A stretch of 64,000 bases of DNA from Metapseudomonas otitidis (GTDB taxonomy: Bacteria; Pseudomonadota; Gammaproteobacteria; Pseudomonadales; Pseudomonadaceae). The stretch covers positions 1 through 64,000 of the forward strand of contig NZ_FOJP01000017.1 in NCBI RefSeq assembly GCF_900111835.1. Direction: 5' to 3'. The notes beneath the pieces are model-generated. The model was not told the origin of the DNA. It made no database searches and worked only from the letters and a program-made list of their open reading frames with translations. Of this stretch, positions 27,140-36,671 are shown one piece after another; positions within the stretch are counted from its first letter, which is position 1, and each line of letters starts with the position of its first letter. The translations under genes and the position numbers were made by a program.

Positions 27140-27268
27140 GCCCGAGCCAGAGGCGCGCAAACCTGACCGATAGACGACATCGATCACAGCATCGGGCAAA
27201 GCGATTAGACGGCGCCCCCCGACCGGCCTAGGCTGCCTGAGTCAATCCGCCGCAGGGGAGACCCCGCC

Positions 27269-28117
27269 ATGCCCCATCGCGCCTCCCGCCGTCCGTTCAG
27301 CGCCGTCGAGCCACCGCCACCGCCCACCGATTACCAGTACGTCGAACTGGGTGGCAGCACGCAGCCCGGCGAGGCCGCCCTGGCCGAGGAAAGCGCCCTG
27401 GCCATCGCCTACAACGGCATCAGCCACGCCGTGATGATGGTCTCGCCGCGCAACATCGAGGACTTCGTCGTCGGCTTCAGCCTCAGCGCCGGCATCATCG
27501 GCAGCCTCGACGACCTCTACGACATCCAGGTCAGCGGCGCCGGCGAAGCCCTGCGCGCCGAGGTGGAGATCGCCAGCCGCGCCTTCTGGGCCCTCAAGGA
27601 CCAGCGCCGCCAACTGGCCGGCAACACCGGCTGCGGCCTGTGCGGCGTCGAGGCCCTGGAGCAGGCGCTGCCCAACCTCGACGTGCTCGCCCGTAGCCCG
27701 CTACCGCCCCTGGAACACCTCGCCGACCTGCGCCAGCGCATCGCCGACCAGCAGGACCTGGCCCGGCGCAGCGGCGCCCTGCACGCCGCCCTGTTCGTCG
27801 ACAGCAACGGCACCCTGGCCCTCTGCCGTGAAGACATCGGCCGCCACAACGCCCTCGACAAGCTGATCGGCGCCCTGCTGCAAAGCGAGCAGGACCCACG
27901 TGCCGGCTTCGCCGTGGTCACCAGCCGCTGCAGCCTGGAACTGATCCACAAGGCCGTGCGCGCCGGACTGTCCACCCTGGTCAGCCTGTCCGCGCCCACC
28001 GCACTGACCGTGCAATGGGCCCGCCGCCACCGCCTCAACCTCATCCACCTGCCCCACCACAGCGCACCCCGGGTCTACAGCCCGGCGCCGCGCCACGAGA
28101 ACGACACCCCGCAATGA
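27269..28117 (+). CDS. fdhD: Formate dehydrogenase accessory sulfurtransferase FdhD
   Basis: A 282-residue protein that passes sulfur from IscS to the molybdenum cofactor of formate dehydrogenases. The essential CxxC is Cys122/Cys125 in NTGCGLCGVE, and the family motif EDIGRHNALDKLIG follows near residue 190. The gene overlaps the FdhF-like gene by 4 bases (ATGA), showing that the sulfuration factor and its client are made together. Confidence 0.94.
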   Translation: MPHRASRRPFSAVEPPPPPTDYQYVELGGSTQPGEAALAEESALAIAYNGISHAVMMVSPRNIEDFVVGFSLSAGIIGSLDDLYDIQVSGAGEALRAEVEIASRAFWALKDQRRQLAGNTGCGLCGVEALEQALPNLDVLARSPLPPLEHLADLRQRIADQQDLARRSGALHAALFVDSNGTLALCREDIGRHNALDKLIGALLQSEQDPRAGFAVVTSRCSLELIHKAVRAGLSTLVSLSAPTALTVQWARRHRLNLIHLPHHSAPRVYSPAPRHENDTPQ

Positions 28118-30435
28118 GCCTGCAACCCGTGCAACCCCGCTACAAACCCTACCGTGGCGCCGCCGCCGGCTGGGGCGCGCTGAAGAGCGTCACGCGCTTC
28201 TGGCTGGACAGCAAACAGCCGTTCAAGAACCTGCGCGCCCTGCTCAAGACCAACCAGAACGGCGGCTTCGACTGCCCCGGCTGCGCCTGGGGCGACTCGC
28301 CCGAAGACGGCCGCGTGAAGTTCTGCGAGAACGGCGCCAAGGCCGTGAACTGGGAAGCCACCAAGCGCCGCGTGGACCGAGCCTTCTTCGCCCGCTACAG
28401 CGTCAGCCAGCTGCGCGAGCAGAGCGACTACTGGCTCGAATACCAGGGCCGCCTCACCGAGCCGATGCGCTACGACCGCGACAGCGACCACTACGTGCCC
28501 ATCGACTGGGACGCCGCCTTCGCCCTCGTCGCCAGCCACCTCAAGCGCCTGCCCGACCCGAACCAGGCCGAGTTCTACACCTCCGGCCGGGCCAGCAACG
28601 AAGCGGCGTTCCTCTACCAGCTGTTCGTCCGCGCCTACGGCACCAACAACTTCCCCGACTGCTCGAACATGTGCCACGAGGCCAGCGGCGTCGCCCTCGG
28701 CCAGAGCGTCGGCATCGGCAAGGGCACCGTGACCTTCGGTGACTTCGAGCATGCCGACGCCATCTTCGTGTTCGGCCAGAACCCCGGCACCAACCACCCG
28801 CGCATGCTCGAACCGCTGCGCGAAGCGGTGAAGCGCGGTGCCCAGGTGGTCTGCTTCAACCCGCTCAAGGAACGCGGCCTGGAACGCTTCCAGCATCCCC
28901 AGCATGCCCTGGAGATGCTCACCAACGGCTCCGCCCCGCTGAACACCGCCTTCTTCCGCCCGGCCCTGGGCGGCGACATGGCCGCCATCCGCGGCATCGC
29001 CAAGTTCCTCCTGCAGTGGGAGCGCGAAGCCCAGGCCAAGGGCGAGCCGGCGGTGTTCGACCACGCCTTCATCGCCGAGCACACCGACGGCCTCGACGCC
29101 TACCTGGCCGAGCTGGACGCCACCGACTGGGCCCACATCGAGGCGCAGTCCGGCCTCGCCAAGGCCGAGATCGAGCAGGCGGCGCTGATGTATCGCCGCG
29201 CCGACCGCGTCATCGTCTGCTGGGCCATGGGCCTCACCCAGCACCACCACTCGGTGCCGACCCTGCAGGAACTGGTCAACCTGCAACTGCTGCGCGGCAA
29301 CATCGGCCGTCCCGGCGCCGGCCTGTGCCCGGTGCGCGGCCACAGCAACGTGCAGGGCGACCGCACCATGGGCATCAACGACCGTCCGCCGGTGGCCCTG
29401 CTGGACGCCATCGAGCAGCGCTTCCGCTTCAAGGTCCCGCGGGAGAACGGCCACAACACCGTGGAAGCCATCAACGCCATGCTCGAAGGCCGTGCCAAGG
29501 TCTTCATCGGCCTCGGCGGCAACTTCGCCCAGGCCACCCCGGACAGCCCGCGTACCCACCAGGCGCTGATGAACTGCGACCTCACCGTGCAGATCAGCAC
29601 CAAGCTCAACCGCAGCCACCTCACCACCGGCCGCGACGCGCTGATCCTGCCGTGCCTGGGCCGCACCGACATCGACGAGCAGGCCCACGGCCCGCAGGCG
29701 GTGACGGTGGAGGACTCCTTCAGCATGATCCACGCCTCCTACGGCCAACTGGCCCCGCTGTCGAAGCAGATGCGCTCGGAGCCGTCCATCGTCGCCGGTA
29801 TCGCCAAGGCCACCCTGGGTGACCACCCGGTGGAGTGGGACGCGCTAGTGGCCAACTACGACCGCATCCGCGACCTGATCGCCGAAACCATCCCCGGCTT
29901 CCACGACTTCAACCAGCGGGTGAAGAACCCGGGCGGCTTCCACCTCGGCAACTCCGCGGCGGACCGCACCTGGAAGACCGCCACCGGCAAGGCCAACTTC
30001 AAGGCCCACGCCTTGCCGGCCACCCTGCTGCACGAGCGCGTGCGCGCCACCGGCCAGCAGCCGGACCTGATCCTGCAGACCCTGCGTTCCCACGACCAGT
30101 ACAACACCACCATCTACGGCCTCGACGACCGCTACCGGGGCGTGCGTGGGCAGCGCCACGTGGTGTTCGCCAACGCAGCCGACATCGACCGCCTGGGTTA
30201 CCAGCCGGGGCAGAAAGTGGACATGGTGTCGCTGTGGGACGACGGCGTGGAGCGCAAGGTGGAAGGCTTCACCCTGCTGGCCTTCGACATCCCCGCCGGG
30301 CAGGCCGCCGCCTACTACCCGGAGACCAACCCGCTGGTGCCGCTGGACAGCCACGGCGTGGGCAGCCACACCCCCACCTCCAAGTTCGTGGCCATCCGCC
30401 TGCAACCGAGCCGGGAAGGCAACCGCATCCTGTGA
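28114..30435 (+). CDS. FdhF/YdeP-family molybdopterin oxidoreductase
   Basis: A 773-residue bis-MGD molybdoenzyme. An N-terminal [4Fe-4S] site is suggested by Cys54-x2-Cys57-x13-Cys71. The segment CSNMCHEASGVALGQSVG aligns with the selenocysteine region of E. coli FdhF so that Cys187 takes the place of selenocysteine as metal ligand. C-terminal MGD-binding domain is present. No membrane or NAD-binding partner gene is nearby, so its redox partner is unknown; YdeP in E. coli is linked to acid resistance. The start at 28114 is set by the ATGA overlap with fdhD. Confidence 0.88.
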   Translation: MSLQPVQPRYKPYRGAAAGWGALKSVTRFWLDSKQPFKNLRALLKTNQNGGFDCPGCAWGDSPEDGRVKFCENGAKAVNWEATKRRVDRAFFARYSVSQLREQSDYWLEYQGRLTEPMRYDRDSDHYVPIDWDAAFALVASHLKRLPDPNQAEFYTSGRASNEAAFLYQLFVRAYGTNNFPDCSNMCHEASGVALGQSVGIGKGTVTFGDFEHADAIFVFGQNPGTNHPRMLEPLREAVKRGAQVVCFNPLKERGLERFQHPQHALEMLTNGSAPLNTAFFRPALGGDMAAIRGIAKFLLQWEREAQAKGEPAVFDHAFIAEHTDGLDAYLAELDATDWAHIEAQSGLAKAEIEQAALMYRRADRVIVCWAMGLTQHHHSVPTLQELVNLQLLRGNIGRPGAGLCPVRGHSNVQGDRTMGINDRPPVALLDAIEQRFRFKVPRENGHNTVEAINAMLEGRAKVFIGLGGNFAQATPDSPRTHQALMNCDLTVQISTKLNRSHLTTGRDALILPCLGRTDIDEQAHGPQAVTVEDSFSMIHASYGQLAPLSKQMRSEPSIVAGIAKATLGDHPVEWDALVANYDRIRDLIAETIPGFHDFNQRVKNPGGFHLGNSAADRTWKTATGKANFKAHALPATLLHERVRATGQQPDLILQTLRSHDQYNTTIYGLDDRYRGVRGQRHVVFANAADIDRLGYQPGQKVDMVSLWDDGVERKVEGFTLLAFDIPAGQAAAYYPETNPLVPLDSHGVGSHTPTSKFVAIRLQPSREGNRIL

Positions 30436-30440
30436 GGCTC

Positions 30441-30475
30441 CGACGGCGTCGCCGGAAACCCCGGCGGCGCTGTCG
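30441..30475 (+). terminator. Hairpin after the FdhF-like gene
   Basis: The 15-base arm at 30441-30455 pairs with 30461-30475 with two non-Watson-Crick positions around a 5-base loop, six bases after the stop codon. There is no T-run. The gap 30436-30669 is otherwise without a gene; its AT-richer middle could carry the promoter of the next gene. Confidence 0.5.
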
Positions 30476-30669
30476 CGGTGCCAGCATGGATGCACCGGAA
30501 ACGGTGTGTCGGAATAAGCCTCAGACAGCGCCAGACACCGCAAGTTCTCCCGCAAAAACAAATACTTAGGGAATGTGAAAAAAGCCGCGCAACTCGTCGG
30601 CAAGGGCTTCCGCATGCCGCTTCGCCGTGGCACATATCGCCCCACGTTCCCTACAGAGGCGTCACCTCC

Positions 30670-31125
30670 ATGAAGCAATCCTCGGTCCTTCTCCTCTCCC
30701 TCTGCCTCGCCAGTGGCGGCGCCTTCGCCGGCGGCACCCTGGAGGCAGGCGTCGGGGGTGCACTGGGCGGGGCACTGGGCTCGGTCGTCGGCCAGTCCAT
30801 CGGCGGCAACACCGGCTCGGCCATTGGCGCCGGCGTCGGCGGCGCGGCCGGCAGCGTGGTGGGGGCTGACCGCCGCAACCGTACCGAAGCCGCCATCGGC
30901 GGCGCCCTGGGCGCTGCCGGCGGCAACGTGCTCGGCCGCCAGGTCGGCGGCGACACCGGCTCGGTGGTGGGGGCCGCAGCAGGCGGTGGTGCCGGCGGCG
31001 CGCTGGGCAACTACATGGGCAATGAAAGCCGCCAGGACGAAGGCTGGCGCGACGGCCGCCATCGCGGCGAGCGCCACCACCCCGGCCGTGGCTGGGGCCC
31101 GCGCAAGCACAGGCACCACCATTGA
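30670..31125 (+). CDS. Secreted glycine-zipper protein
   Basis: A 151-residue envelope protein. An N-terminal signal peptide (MKQSSVLLLSLCLASGGAFAGG) is followed by many GxxxG repeats from residue 25 to 115 (GGALGGALGSVVGQSIGG and similar), the mark of glycine-zipper helices that pack in membranes. The tail is rich in Arg, His and Gly (about 118-151) and could bind metal or nucleic acid. An open frame upstream to 30478 is ignored because the signal peptide fixes the start. The function is unknown. Confidence 0.82.
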   Translation: MKQSSVLLLSLCLASGGAFAGGTLEAGVGGALGGALGSVVGQSIGGNTGSAIGAGVGGAAGSVVGADRRNRTEAAIGGALGAAGGNVLGRQVGGDTGSVVGAAAGGGAGGALGNYMGNESRQDEGWRDGRHRGERHHPGRGWGPRKHRHHH

Positions 31126-31766
31126 CCGCGGATGATCGACCGCAACCGCCGGCCCTGACCCGGGCCGGCACCTACCTGCACCTGCAGCGCTGGATACGGG
31201 CCGACGCCCAGCGCCTGCTGGCCCTGCGCTGCCTGGCCAGCCTCGGCCTGAAGGACGCCTGGCTGGCTGCCGGATTCGTCCGCAACCTTGCCTGGGACCA
31301 GTTGCACGGCTACCGGCATCCCACCCCGCTCAACGACATCGACCTGATCCACTTCGACCCCGACCAGCCCGACGCCGAAGCCGACGCCCGCATCGAGGCG
31401 CACCTGCGCCAACAGGCCGGGCACCTGCGCTGGTCAGTGAAGAACCAGGCACGCATGCACCTGCGCAATGGCGACGCCCCCTACCGCGACAGCTGCGACG
31501 CCATGGCCCGCTGGCCCGAAGTGGAAACCGCCATCGGCGTGCGCCTGCGCCCCGGCGGCGGCATCGAGATCGCCACGCCCTTCGTCCAGACCGGCCTGCT
31601 TGCGTTGCGGTTGACCCCCAACCTGCAGCATCGCCACCCGCACACCTTCGCCGAGCGCGTGCAGGCAAAAGGCTGGCTGCGCCAGTGGCCACGGTTGCAG
31701 GTAGAAGACCTGCCAAGGGCCGGCGCATGGCACGCCGACCCCAGGAGCGGCACCCCGTCGCCCTAG
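31122..31766 (+). CDS. Nucleotidyltransferase-like protein (DUF925 type)
   Basis: A 214-residue protein with a nucleotidyltransferase-like pattern: AGFVRNLAWD near 50 and NDIDLIHFD near 75 carrying the acidic metal residues. Such proteins are annotated from memory as DUF925/nucleotidyltransferase family, with no known substrate. The frame starts at TTG 31122 overlapping the previous stop as TTGA; no ATG lies near, so the exact start is uncertain. Its stop overlaps the convergent DUF2087 gene end by 4 bases. Confidence 0.72.
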   Translation: MTADDRPQPPALTRAGTYLHLQRWIRADAQRLLALRCLASLGLKDAWLAAGFVRNLAWDQLHGYRHPTPLNDIDLIHFDPDQPDAEADARIEAHLRQQAGHLRWSVKNQARMHLRNGDAPYRDSCDAMARWPEVETAIGVRLRPGGGIEIATPFVQTGLLALRLTPNLQHRHPHTFAERVQAKGWLRQWPRLQVEDLPRAGAWHADPRSGTPSP

Positions 31767-32302
31767 CCGGTACGCCGGCCCAGCTGCGCCCGCAGGGCCA
31801 TCGCCACGGCGTCCGGCCGCTGCTCGACACGGCGGTACTCGCGCCCGTCGGGGGTCCGCACCAGCCAGCCCGCATCCACCAGTTCGCGCCTCAGCAGCAC
31901 GTGATCGCCCAGGCTCGCGGCAGTGCGGATATGAGCGTCCACCTCGCGCTCGCTCATCCGCGTGCGCGGCGGCAAGGCCATCCAGACCGCCCACAGGCAG
32001 GGTCGCCGGTGGCTGTGCTTGCCCGGCCAGCTACGCAGGCGGCCCTGCTCGTCGAAATAGCGCAGCAACCGGCGCACCAGCACATAGTCCACCGCCTCGG
32101 CGCGGGCGGGTTCGGCCAGTTGGCGCTCGGCGGCCTGGCTCGCGCGCAGGGCCTGGTAACTGCGAAAACCACGGGCACGGGCCAGCAAGTTGAGCATGTC
32201 CACATGGCTGGGCGGCCCCTCGCGCTCGCCAAGCTGGCGGACCAGCGATCGGGCCAGGGCGGAAAGGTCGGGGGTGGAGAAGGGAATGAGCGTCTTGGAC
32301 AC
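31763..32302 (-). CDS. DUF2087-family protein
   Basis: A 179-residue protein. The C-terminal 80 residues (YFDEQGRLRSWPGKHSHR...LVDAGWLVRTPDGREYRRVE) form a DUF2087 domain, a winged-helix-like unit of unknown function. The N-terminal half contains RSLVRQLGE and LNLLARARGFRSYQALRA, a motif seen in other small Pseudomonas proteins joined to DUF2087. It is probably a DNA-binding protein by fold, but the role is unknown. Confidence 0.7.
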   Translation of the reverse strand: MSKTLIPFSTPDLSALARSLVRQLGEREGPPSHVDMLNLLARARGFRSYQALRASQAAERQLAEPARAEAVDYVLVRRLLRYFDEQGRLRSWPGKHSHRRPCLWAVWMALPPRTRMSEREVDAHIRTAASLGDHVLLRRELVDAGWLVRTPDGREYRRVEQRPDAVAMALRAQLGRRTG

Positions 32303-32584
32303 AATGCGTTCCTCGTGTGTGCCAAGTCCTCGCTGGGAGGATGTCGGGGGTCACCGGCTTCCGACGCGGCACAGGACGAGTGTCGGTCGAGGATGAGCCT
32401 GAGGCTCGTGGCAGGTTTAGCTGCCCGAATGGGCACCGGTGACGCCTGGGTGAACTGCCGACCGCGGGCGAGCATAGCGCTGGGTGACGAGTGGCTCAAC
32501 CCCGTTTGGGTGAAACGCCGGGAAGCCTGTAACCTTGCACCCTTATTGTGCTGGTGCCTGTTCGCCGACTGCCGTGGAACCGTC

Positions 32585-33454
32585 ATGGGTCCTGTCCGCC
32601 ACACCCTGATCCTGCTGTGCTGCCTGTTGCTGCTGCCTGCCCTGCCCGCCCGAGCGGAACGCCTGCTGCGCGTCTGCCAATACCACGGGGCGAACTACGC
32701 CTACCGCATCGAGCTGGCCAACCTGATCCTCGCGCGCACCGCCGACCGCTACGGTGCCGCCCGCATCGCCCCCGGGGATGAGCGCCCCGACCCGTCCCAG
32801 GACCGCTGCCTGGCGCTGCTGCGCGACGGCCAGGTGGACCTCGCCTACGTACCGCCCAATGCCGAGCGCCTGGGCACCCTGAACATGCTGCCGGTGGACA
32901 TGCACGCCGGCATGCTCGGCTACCGGGTGCTGATCATCCGCCGCGACCGCCAGGCCGACTTCGCCCAGGTCCAGGACGTGGAAGGCCTGCGCCGGCGCAT
33001 CGGCGGCTTCGGCAGCCAGTGGAGCGACTTCCCGATCTTCGACCGTAACCACCTGCCGGTGCTGGGCATGGCCAACCCCGGCAACCTGCTGCCGATGCTG
33101 GAACAGCGCCGCTTCGACTACTTCCACCGCGCCCTGAGCGAGGCATGGGTGGAGGTGCAGGGGCACCCGGACCTGATGGTCGAACCGCACCTGGCCCTGC
33201 GCTACGCCATGCCGGTGTACTTCGCCTTCAACCGGGGTGATGCCGAGCTGGCCCGGCGCTTTGCCGAGGGCTTCGAACAGGTGCGTGAGGACGGCAGCTT
33301 CCGCGCGCTGTTCCTGCGCCATTACGGACACCTGGGTGACCTGGCACGGCTCGGCGAGCGGCGGATCATCGAACTGGACAGCGGCCTGCCGGCGACGGAT
33401 GCCAGCCTCTGGCTGGACCCGCCGACGGCGGACGGGAAAGACGGCACGCCCTGA
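32585..33454 (+). CDS. Periplasmic substrate-binding-like protein (SBP family 3)
   Basis: A 289-residue protein with a signal peptide (LILLCCLLLLPALPARA) and a bilobed periplasmic-binding pattern: YRIELANLILARTADRYG, LRDGQVDLAYVPPNAERL, GYRVLIIRRD, and RRFDYFHRALSEAW. This resembles solute-binding-like proteins of the amino-acid type that occur without ABC partners in Pseudomonas. No permease or ATPase gene is adjacent. The open frame extends upstream across non-coding bases, but the signal peptide fixes the start at 32585. The 282-base gap before it holds the divergent promoters and nothing else I can identify. Confidence 0.72.
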   Translation: MGPVRHTLILLCCLLLLPALPARAERLLRVCQYHGANYAYRIELANLILARTADRYGAARIAPGDERPDPSQDRCLALLRDGQVDLAYVPPNAERLGTLNMLPVDMHAGMLGYRVLIIRRDRQADFAQVQDVEGLRRRIGGFGSQWSDFPIFDRNHLPVLGMANPGNLLPMLEQRRFDYFHRALSEAWVEVQGHPDLMVEPHLALRYAMPVYFAFNRGDAELARRFAEGFEQVREDGSFRALFLRHYGHLGDLARLGERRIIELDSGLPATDASLWLDPPTADGKDGTP

Positions 33455-33474
33455 GGCGAGCGTGCCGGAGGGGA

Positions 33475-34722
33475 TCAGCCGGCGTCGCCGACCTGGGCCG
33501 GATCGCGCACGTCACCGTTGGCCATGCAGGCCGCGGCGGTGAACAGCACGTCGGTGGAGGAGTTCAGCGCGGTCTCGGCGGCGTCCTGCAGGATGCCGAT
33601 GATGAAGCCCACGGCCACCACCTGCATCGCCACTTCGCTGGGGATGCCGAACAGGCTGCACGCCAGCGGGATCAGCAGCAGCGAACCACCGGCCACGCCC
33701 GAGGCGCCGCAGGCGCAGACGGAGGCCACCACGCTGAGCAGGATGGCGGTGGGGATGTCCACGGCGATGCCCAGGGTCTTCACCGCCGCCAGGGTCAGCA
33801 CGGTGATGGTGATGGCCGCGCCGGCCATGTTGATGGTCGCGCCCAGCGGGATCGATACCGAGTAGGTGTCCTCATGCAGGCCGAGCTTCTCCGACAGCTG
33901 CAGGTTCACCGGGATGTTGGCCGCCGAGCTGCGGGTGAAGAAGGCGGTGATGCCGCTCTCGCGCAGGCAGGTCAGCACCAGCGGGAAGGGGTTGCGGCGG
34001 ATCTTCCAGTAGACGATCAGCGGGTTCACCACGAAGGCCACGAACAGCATGCAGCCGATCAGCACTGCCAGCAGGTGGGCGTAGTCCGCCAGCACCTTCA
34101 GGCCGTTGGTCGCCAGGGTCGAGGCCACCAGGCCGAAGATGCCCAGCGGAGCGAAGGCGATCACCACGCGGACGATCAGCGACACGCCGTGGGACAGGTC
34201 GCTGAAAACCGCGCGGGTGGTCTCGCTGCCCTGGCGGATGGCGATGCCCAGGCCCACGGCCCAGACCAGGATGCCGATGAAGTTGGCCTCCATCAGCGCC
34301 TTGACCGGGTTGGCCACCGCGCTGGAGAGCAGGCTCAGCAACACCTCGGAGATGTTCCCGGGCGGGGCCAGCTCGTTGGCGGCGGCGCTCAGGTGCAGGG
34401 TCGAGGGGAACAGGCTGGAGGCCAGCACTGCCACCACGGCGGCGGAGAAGGTGCCGATCAGGTAGAGGAACAGGATCGGGCGGATGTGGGTGCGCTCACC
34501 GGGCTTGTGGTTGCCGATGGCGGCGATCACCAGGACGAACACCAGCACCGGCGCAACGGCCTTCAGGGCGGTGACGAACAAGGTGCCGAGCAGGCCGACG
34601 GCCGCAGCCGCCTCGGGCTTGAGCACCGCCAGGAGAACGCCGGCCACCAGCCCGACGAGGATGCGCGTGACCAGGCTGGTGCCCTTCAGGCGCTGGAGGA
34701 TGGAGCGGTTGGCTTGGGACAT
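33475..34722 (-). CDS. sstT: Sodium/serine-threonine symporter
   Basis: A 415-residue inner-membrane transporter of the dicarboxylate/amino-acid:cation symporter family, with eight or so helices and hairpin loops. Landmarks are [16 protein letters not shown] (first re-entrant loop serines), [14 protein letters not shown] (the NMxG sodium site) and [18 protein letters not shown]. These match SstT, which imports serine and threonine with sodium. It stands alone, convergent with the binding-protein gene. Confidence 0.92.
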   Translation of the reverse strand: MSQANRSILQRLKGTSLVTRILVGLVAGVLLAVLKPEAAAAVGLLGTLFVTALKAVAPVLVFVLVIAAIGNHKPGERTHIRPILFLYLIGTFSAAVVAVLASSLFPSTLHLSAAANELAPPGNISEVLLSLLSSAVANPVKALMEANFIGILVWAVGLGIAIRQGSETTRAVFSDLSHGVSLIVRVVIAFAPLGIFGLVASTLATNGLKVLADYAHLLAVLIGCMLFVAFVVNPLIVYWKIRRNPFPLVLTCLRESGITAFFTRSSAANIPVNLQLSEKLGLHEDTYSVSIPLGATINMAGAAITITVLTLAAVKTLGIAVDIPTAILLSVVASVCACGASGVAGGSLLLIPLACSLFGIPSEVAMQVVAVGFIIGILQDAAETALNSSTDVLFTAAACMANGDVRDPAQVGDAG

Positions 34723-34985
34723 GGCAGGTTCACAGACAGGGGCCGCCGCAGCGACCGTACCAATGGACCCCCCTGCGCTCCCCCGGCCTTCACGGGAAAA
34801 AATCCCACGGGCCGCAGGGTCTTGTCGCCCTGCAGTCTGGAAGCGCAGCGGATTTGGCTGCGCATTCTGCGTGCTTGCGGCGCTTTAGGGTAGAGCGACC
34901 GGTCGGCGCACCCCGCAGGATGTCGCCATTCCGGCTGTTTAGGGTCGATCTGGTGAAAAACCCGCCGGCAAAGGCAAGAGCCGTA

Positions 34986-35004
34986 GCCCGGGCTTCAGCC
35001 CGGG
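34986..35004. repeat. REP-like short palindrome
   Basis: GCCCGGGC-TTCA-GCCCGGG forms a 7-8 bp hairpin just beyond the 3' end of the thioesterase gene. I recall the surrounding GTAGCCCGGGCTTCAGCCCGGG form as a common short intergenic repeat in Pseudomonas. It may also end the minus-strand transcript. The 304-base gap 34723-35026 shows no gene that I can support; it includes the sstT promoter region. Confidence 0.5.
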
Positions 35005-35026
35005 AAGGGTCCTGCCGGCACCACGA

Positions 35027-35464
35027 TCAGCCCGCCACCACCAGCTCCGCCAGGGCCGCGCGCAGGTGCTCGGGGATCGGCACCGGGCGGTTGCTGGCGC
35101 GGTCGACGAAGACGTGGACGAAGCGGCCGGCGGCGCAGGCATCGTCTTCACCGGCCTTGAAGATGGCCAGTTCGTACTGCACCGAGCTGTTGCCCAGCTT
35201 GCCGACCCGCAGGCCCACCTCGATGCGCTCGGGGAAGGCGATGGAGGCGAAGTAGTCGCAGGCAGAGCTGACCACGAAGCCGACGACGTCGCCGTCGTGG
35301 ATGTCCAGCCCGCCCACTTCGATCAGGTAGGTGTTCACCGCCGTGTCGAAGAAGCCGTAGTAGACGACGTTGTTCACGTGGCCATACACGTCGTTGTCGT
35401 GCCAGCGGGTGGTGATCGGCTGGAAGTGGCGGTAGTCGCTGCGCAGGTGCTGGGGCTGGTTCAT
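35027..35464 (-). CDS. 4-hydroxybenzoyl-CoA thioesterase-family acyl-CoA thioesterase
   Basis: A 145-residue hotdog thioesterase: [23 protein letters not shown] is the 4HBT signature with the active-site acidic residue and HVNN. It probably releases free acids from acyl-CoA esters. The ATG at 35464 follows the Fe-ADH stop by 11 bases; a TTG at 35479 overlapping that stop is the alternative. It is last in a run with the Fe-ADH, acyl-CoA dehydrogenase and hydroxyacyl-CoA dehydrogenase, pointing to a fatty-acid or alcohol breakdown unit. Confidence 0.85.
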   Translation of the reverse strand: MNQPQHLRSDYRHFQPITTRWHDNDVYGHVNNVVYYGFFDTAVNTYLIEVGGLDIHDGDVVGFVVSSACDYFASIAFPERIEVGLRVGKLGNSSVQYELAIFKAGEDDACAAGRFVHVFVDRASNRPVPIPEHLRAALAELVVAG

Positions 35465-35475
35465 GACGCGTCGTC

Positions 35476-36639
35476 TCAATAGGCGGCTTGGTAGATCGCC
35501 AGCGCATCGCGCTCGCTGACATCGCGCGGATTATTCACCAGCAGGCGCTGTTGCAACATGGCGTCCTTCGCCAGCTGCGCCAGCATCGCCTCGGCCACGC
35601 CGGCATCGCGCAGGCGCGTGGGCAGGCCGCTGCGCTCGCTGCAATCGGCCAGCTCGACGATGAGTTGCTCGGTGAGGTGCAGCGCGTTGCCCGGCTGCAG
35701 CTTGCGGCCCAGCACCAGCGGCGCCAGTTCGGCATAGAGCGGCGCGGCCACCTCGGCGTTGAAGCCCAGCACGTGGGGCAGCACCAGCGCATTCGAGAGC
35801 CCGTGGGGGATGTGGTAGTGCCCGCCCAGGGGATAGGCCAGGGCGTGCACCGCCGCCACCGGGGCATTGGCGAAGGCCTGCCCGGCCAGGCAGGCGCCCA
35901 GCAGCATGGCCTGGCGCGCCTCGCGGTTGCGGCCGTTGTGCACCGCCTCGTCGAGGTGGGCGCAGAGCAGGCGCAGGGCCTCGCGGGCGAGCAGGTCGGA
36001 CAGCGGGTTCTTCTTGTGGCGGCTGGTGTAGGCCTCGATGGCGTGGACCATGGCGTCGATGCCGGTGGCGGCGGTGACGGCAGCGGGCAGGCCGAGGGTG
36101 AGGTCGGCGTCCAGCAGCGCCAGGTCGGGCAGCAGCAGCGGCGACACCACGCCCAGCTTGGTGGTCTCGCCGGTAGTGACGATGGCGATGGGGGTGACTT
36201 CCGAGCCGGTGCCGGCGGTGGTCGGCACCTGGATCAGCGGCAGGCGCCGGCCCCGGGCGTTGCCGACGCCATAGATGTCCTGGAGCCCCTGCCCGCACGC
36301 CGGGTGGGCCAGCAGCGCCACCAGCTTGGCCACGTCCATAGAGCTGCCGCCACCGAAGCCGATCACCAGTTCAGCGCGTAGGGCCTTCGCCTGGTCCACC
36401 GCCTGCAGCACCACCGCCTCCGGCGGGTCCGCCTGCACCTGGTCGAACACCTCCACCGCCAGGCCGGCGGCGGCGAAGCCCGGGAGGATCGGGTCGAGCA
36501 TGCCCAGGCGGGTGATGCCCGGGTCGGTGACGACCAGTACGCGCCGGGCCTCGCGTTCGCGGCACAGCTCGGCGAGGCGGGTGGCGGAGCCGGATTCGCA
36601 GAGGATCTGCGCGGTGGTGGCAAAGCTGAAGGGCTGCAT
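35476..36639 (-). CDS. Iron-containing alcohol dehydrogenase
   Basis: A 387-residue group III (Fe-type) alcohol dehydrogenase. The NAD site is GFGGGSSMD at 94-102, TTAGTGSE follows at 140-147, and metal ligands lie in [14 protein letters not shown] (Asp195, His199) and [16 protein letters not shown]. The start [12 protein letters not shown] at 36639 is a normal N-terminus; the same frame stays open far upstream across the neighbouring gene but that is a GC-driven shadow. Substrate alcohol is unknown; the neighbours suggest a fatty alcohol or hydroxy acid. Confidence 0.9.
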   Translation of the reverse strand: MQPFSFATTAQILCESGSATRLAELCREREARRVLVVTDPGITRLGMLDPILPGFAAAGLAVEVFDQVQADPPEAVVLQAVDQAKALRAELVIGFGGGSSMDVAKLVALLAHPACGQGLQDIYGVGNARGRRLPLIQVPTTAGTGSEVTPIAIVTTGETTKLGVVSPLLLPDLALLDADLTLGLPAAVTAATGIDAMVHAIEAYTSRHKKNPLSDLLAREALRLLCAHLDEAVHNGRNREARQAMLLGACLAGQAFANAPVAAVHALAYPLGGHYHIPHGLSNALVLPHVLGFNAEVAAPLYAELAPLVLGRKLQPGNALHLTEQLIVELADCSERSGLPTRLRDAGVAEAMLAQLAKDAMLQQRLLVNNPRDVSERDALAIYQAAY

Positions 36640-36671
36640 GGGGCGTCCTCTTGTTGTTGTGTGGCCCGGGC

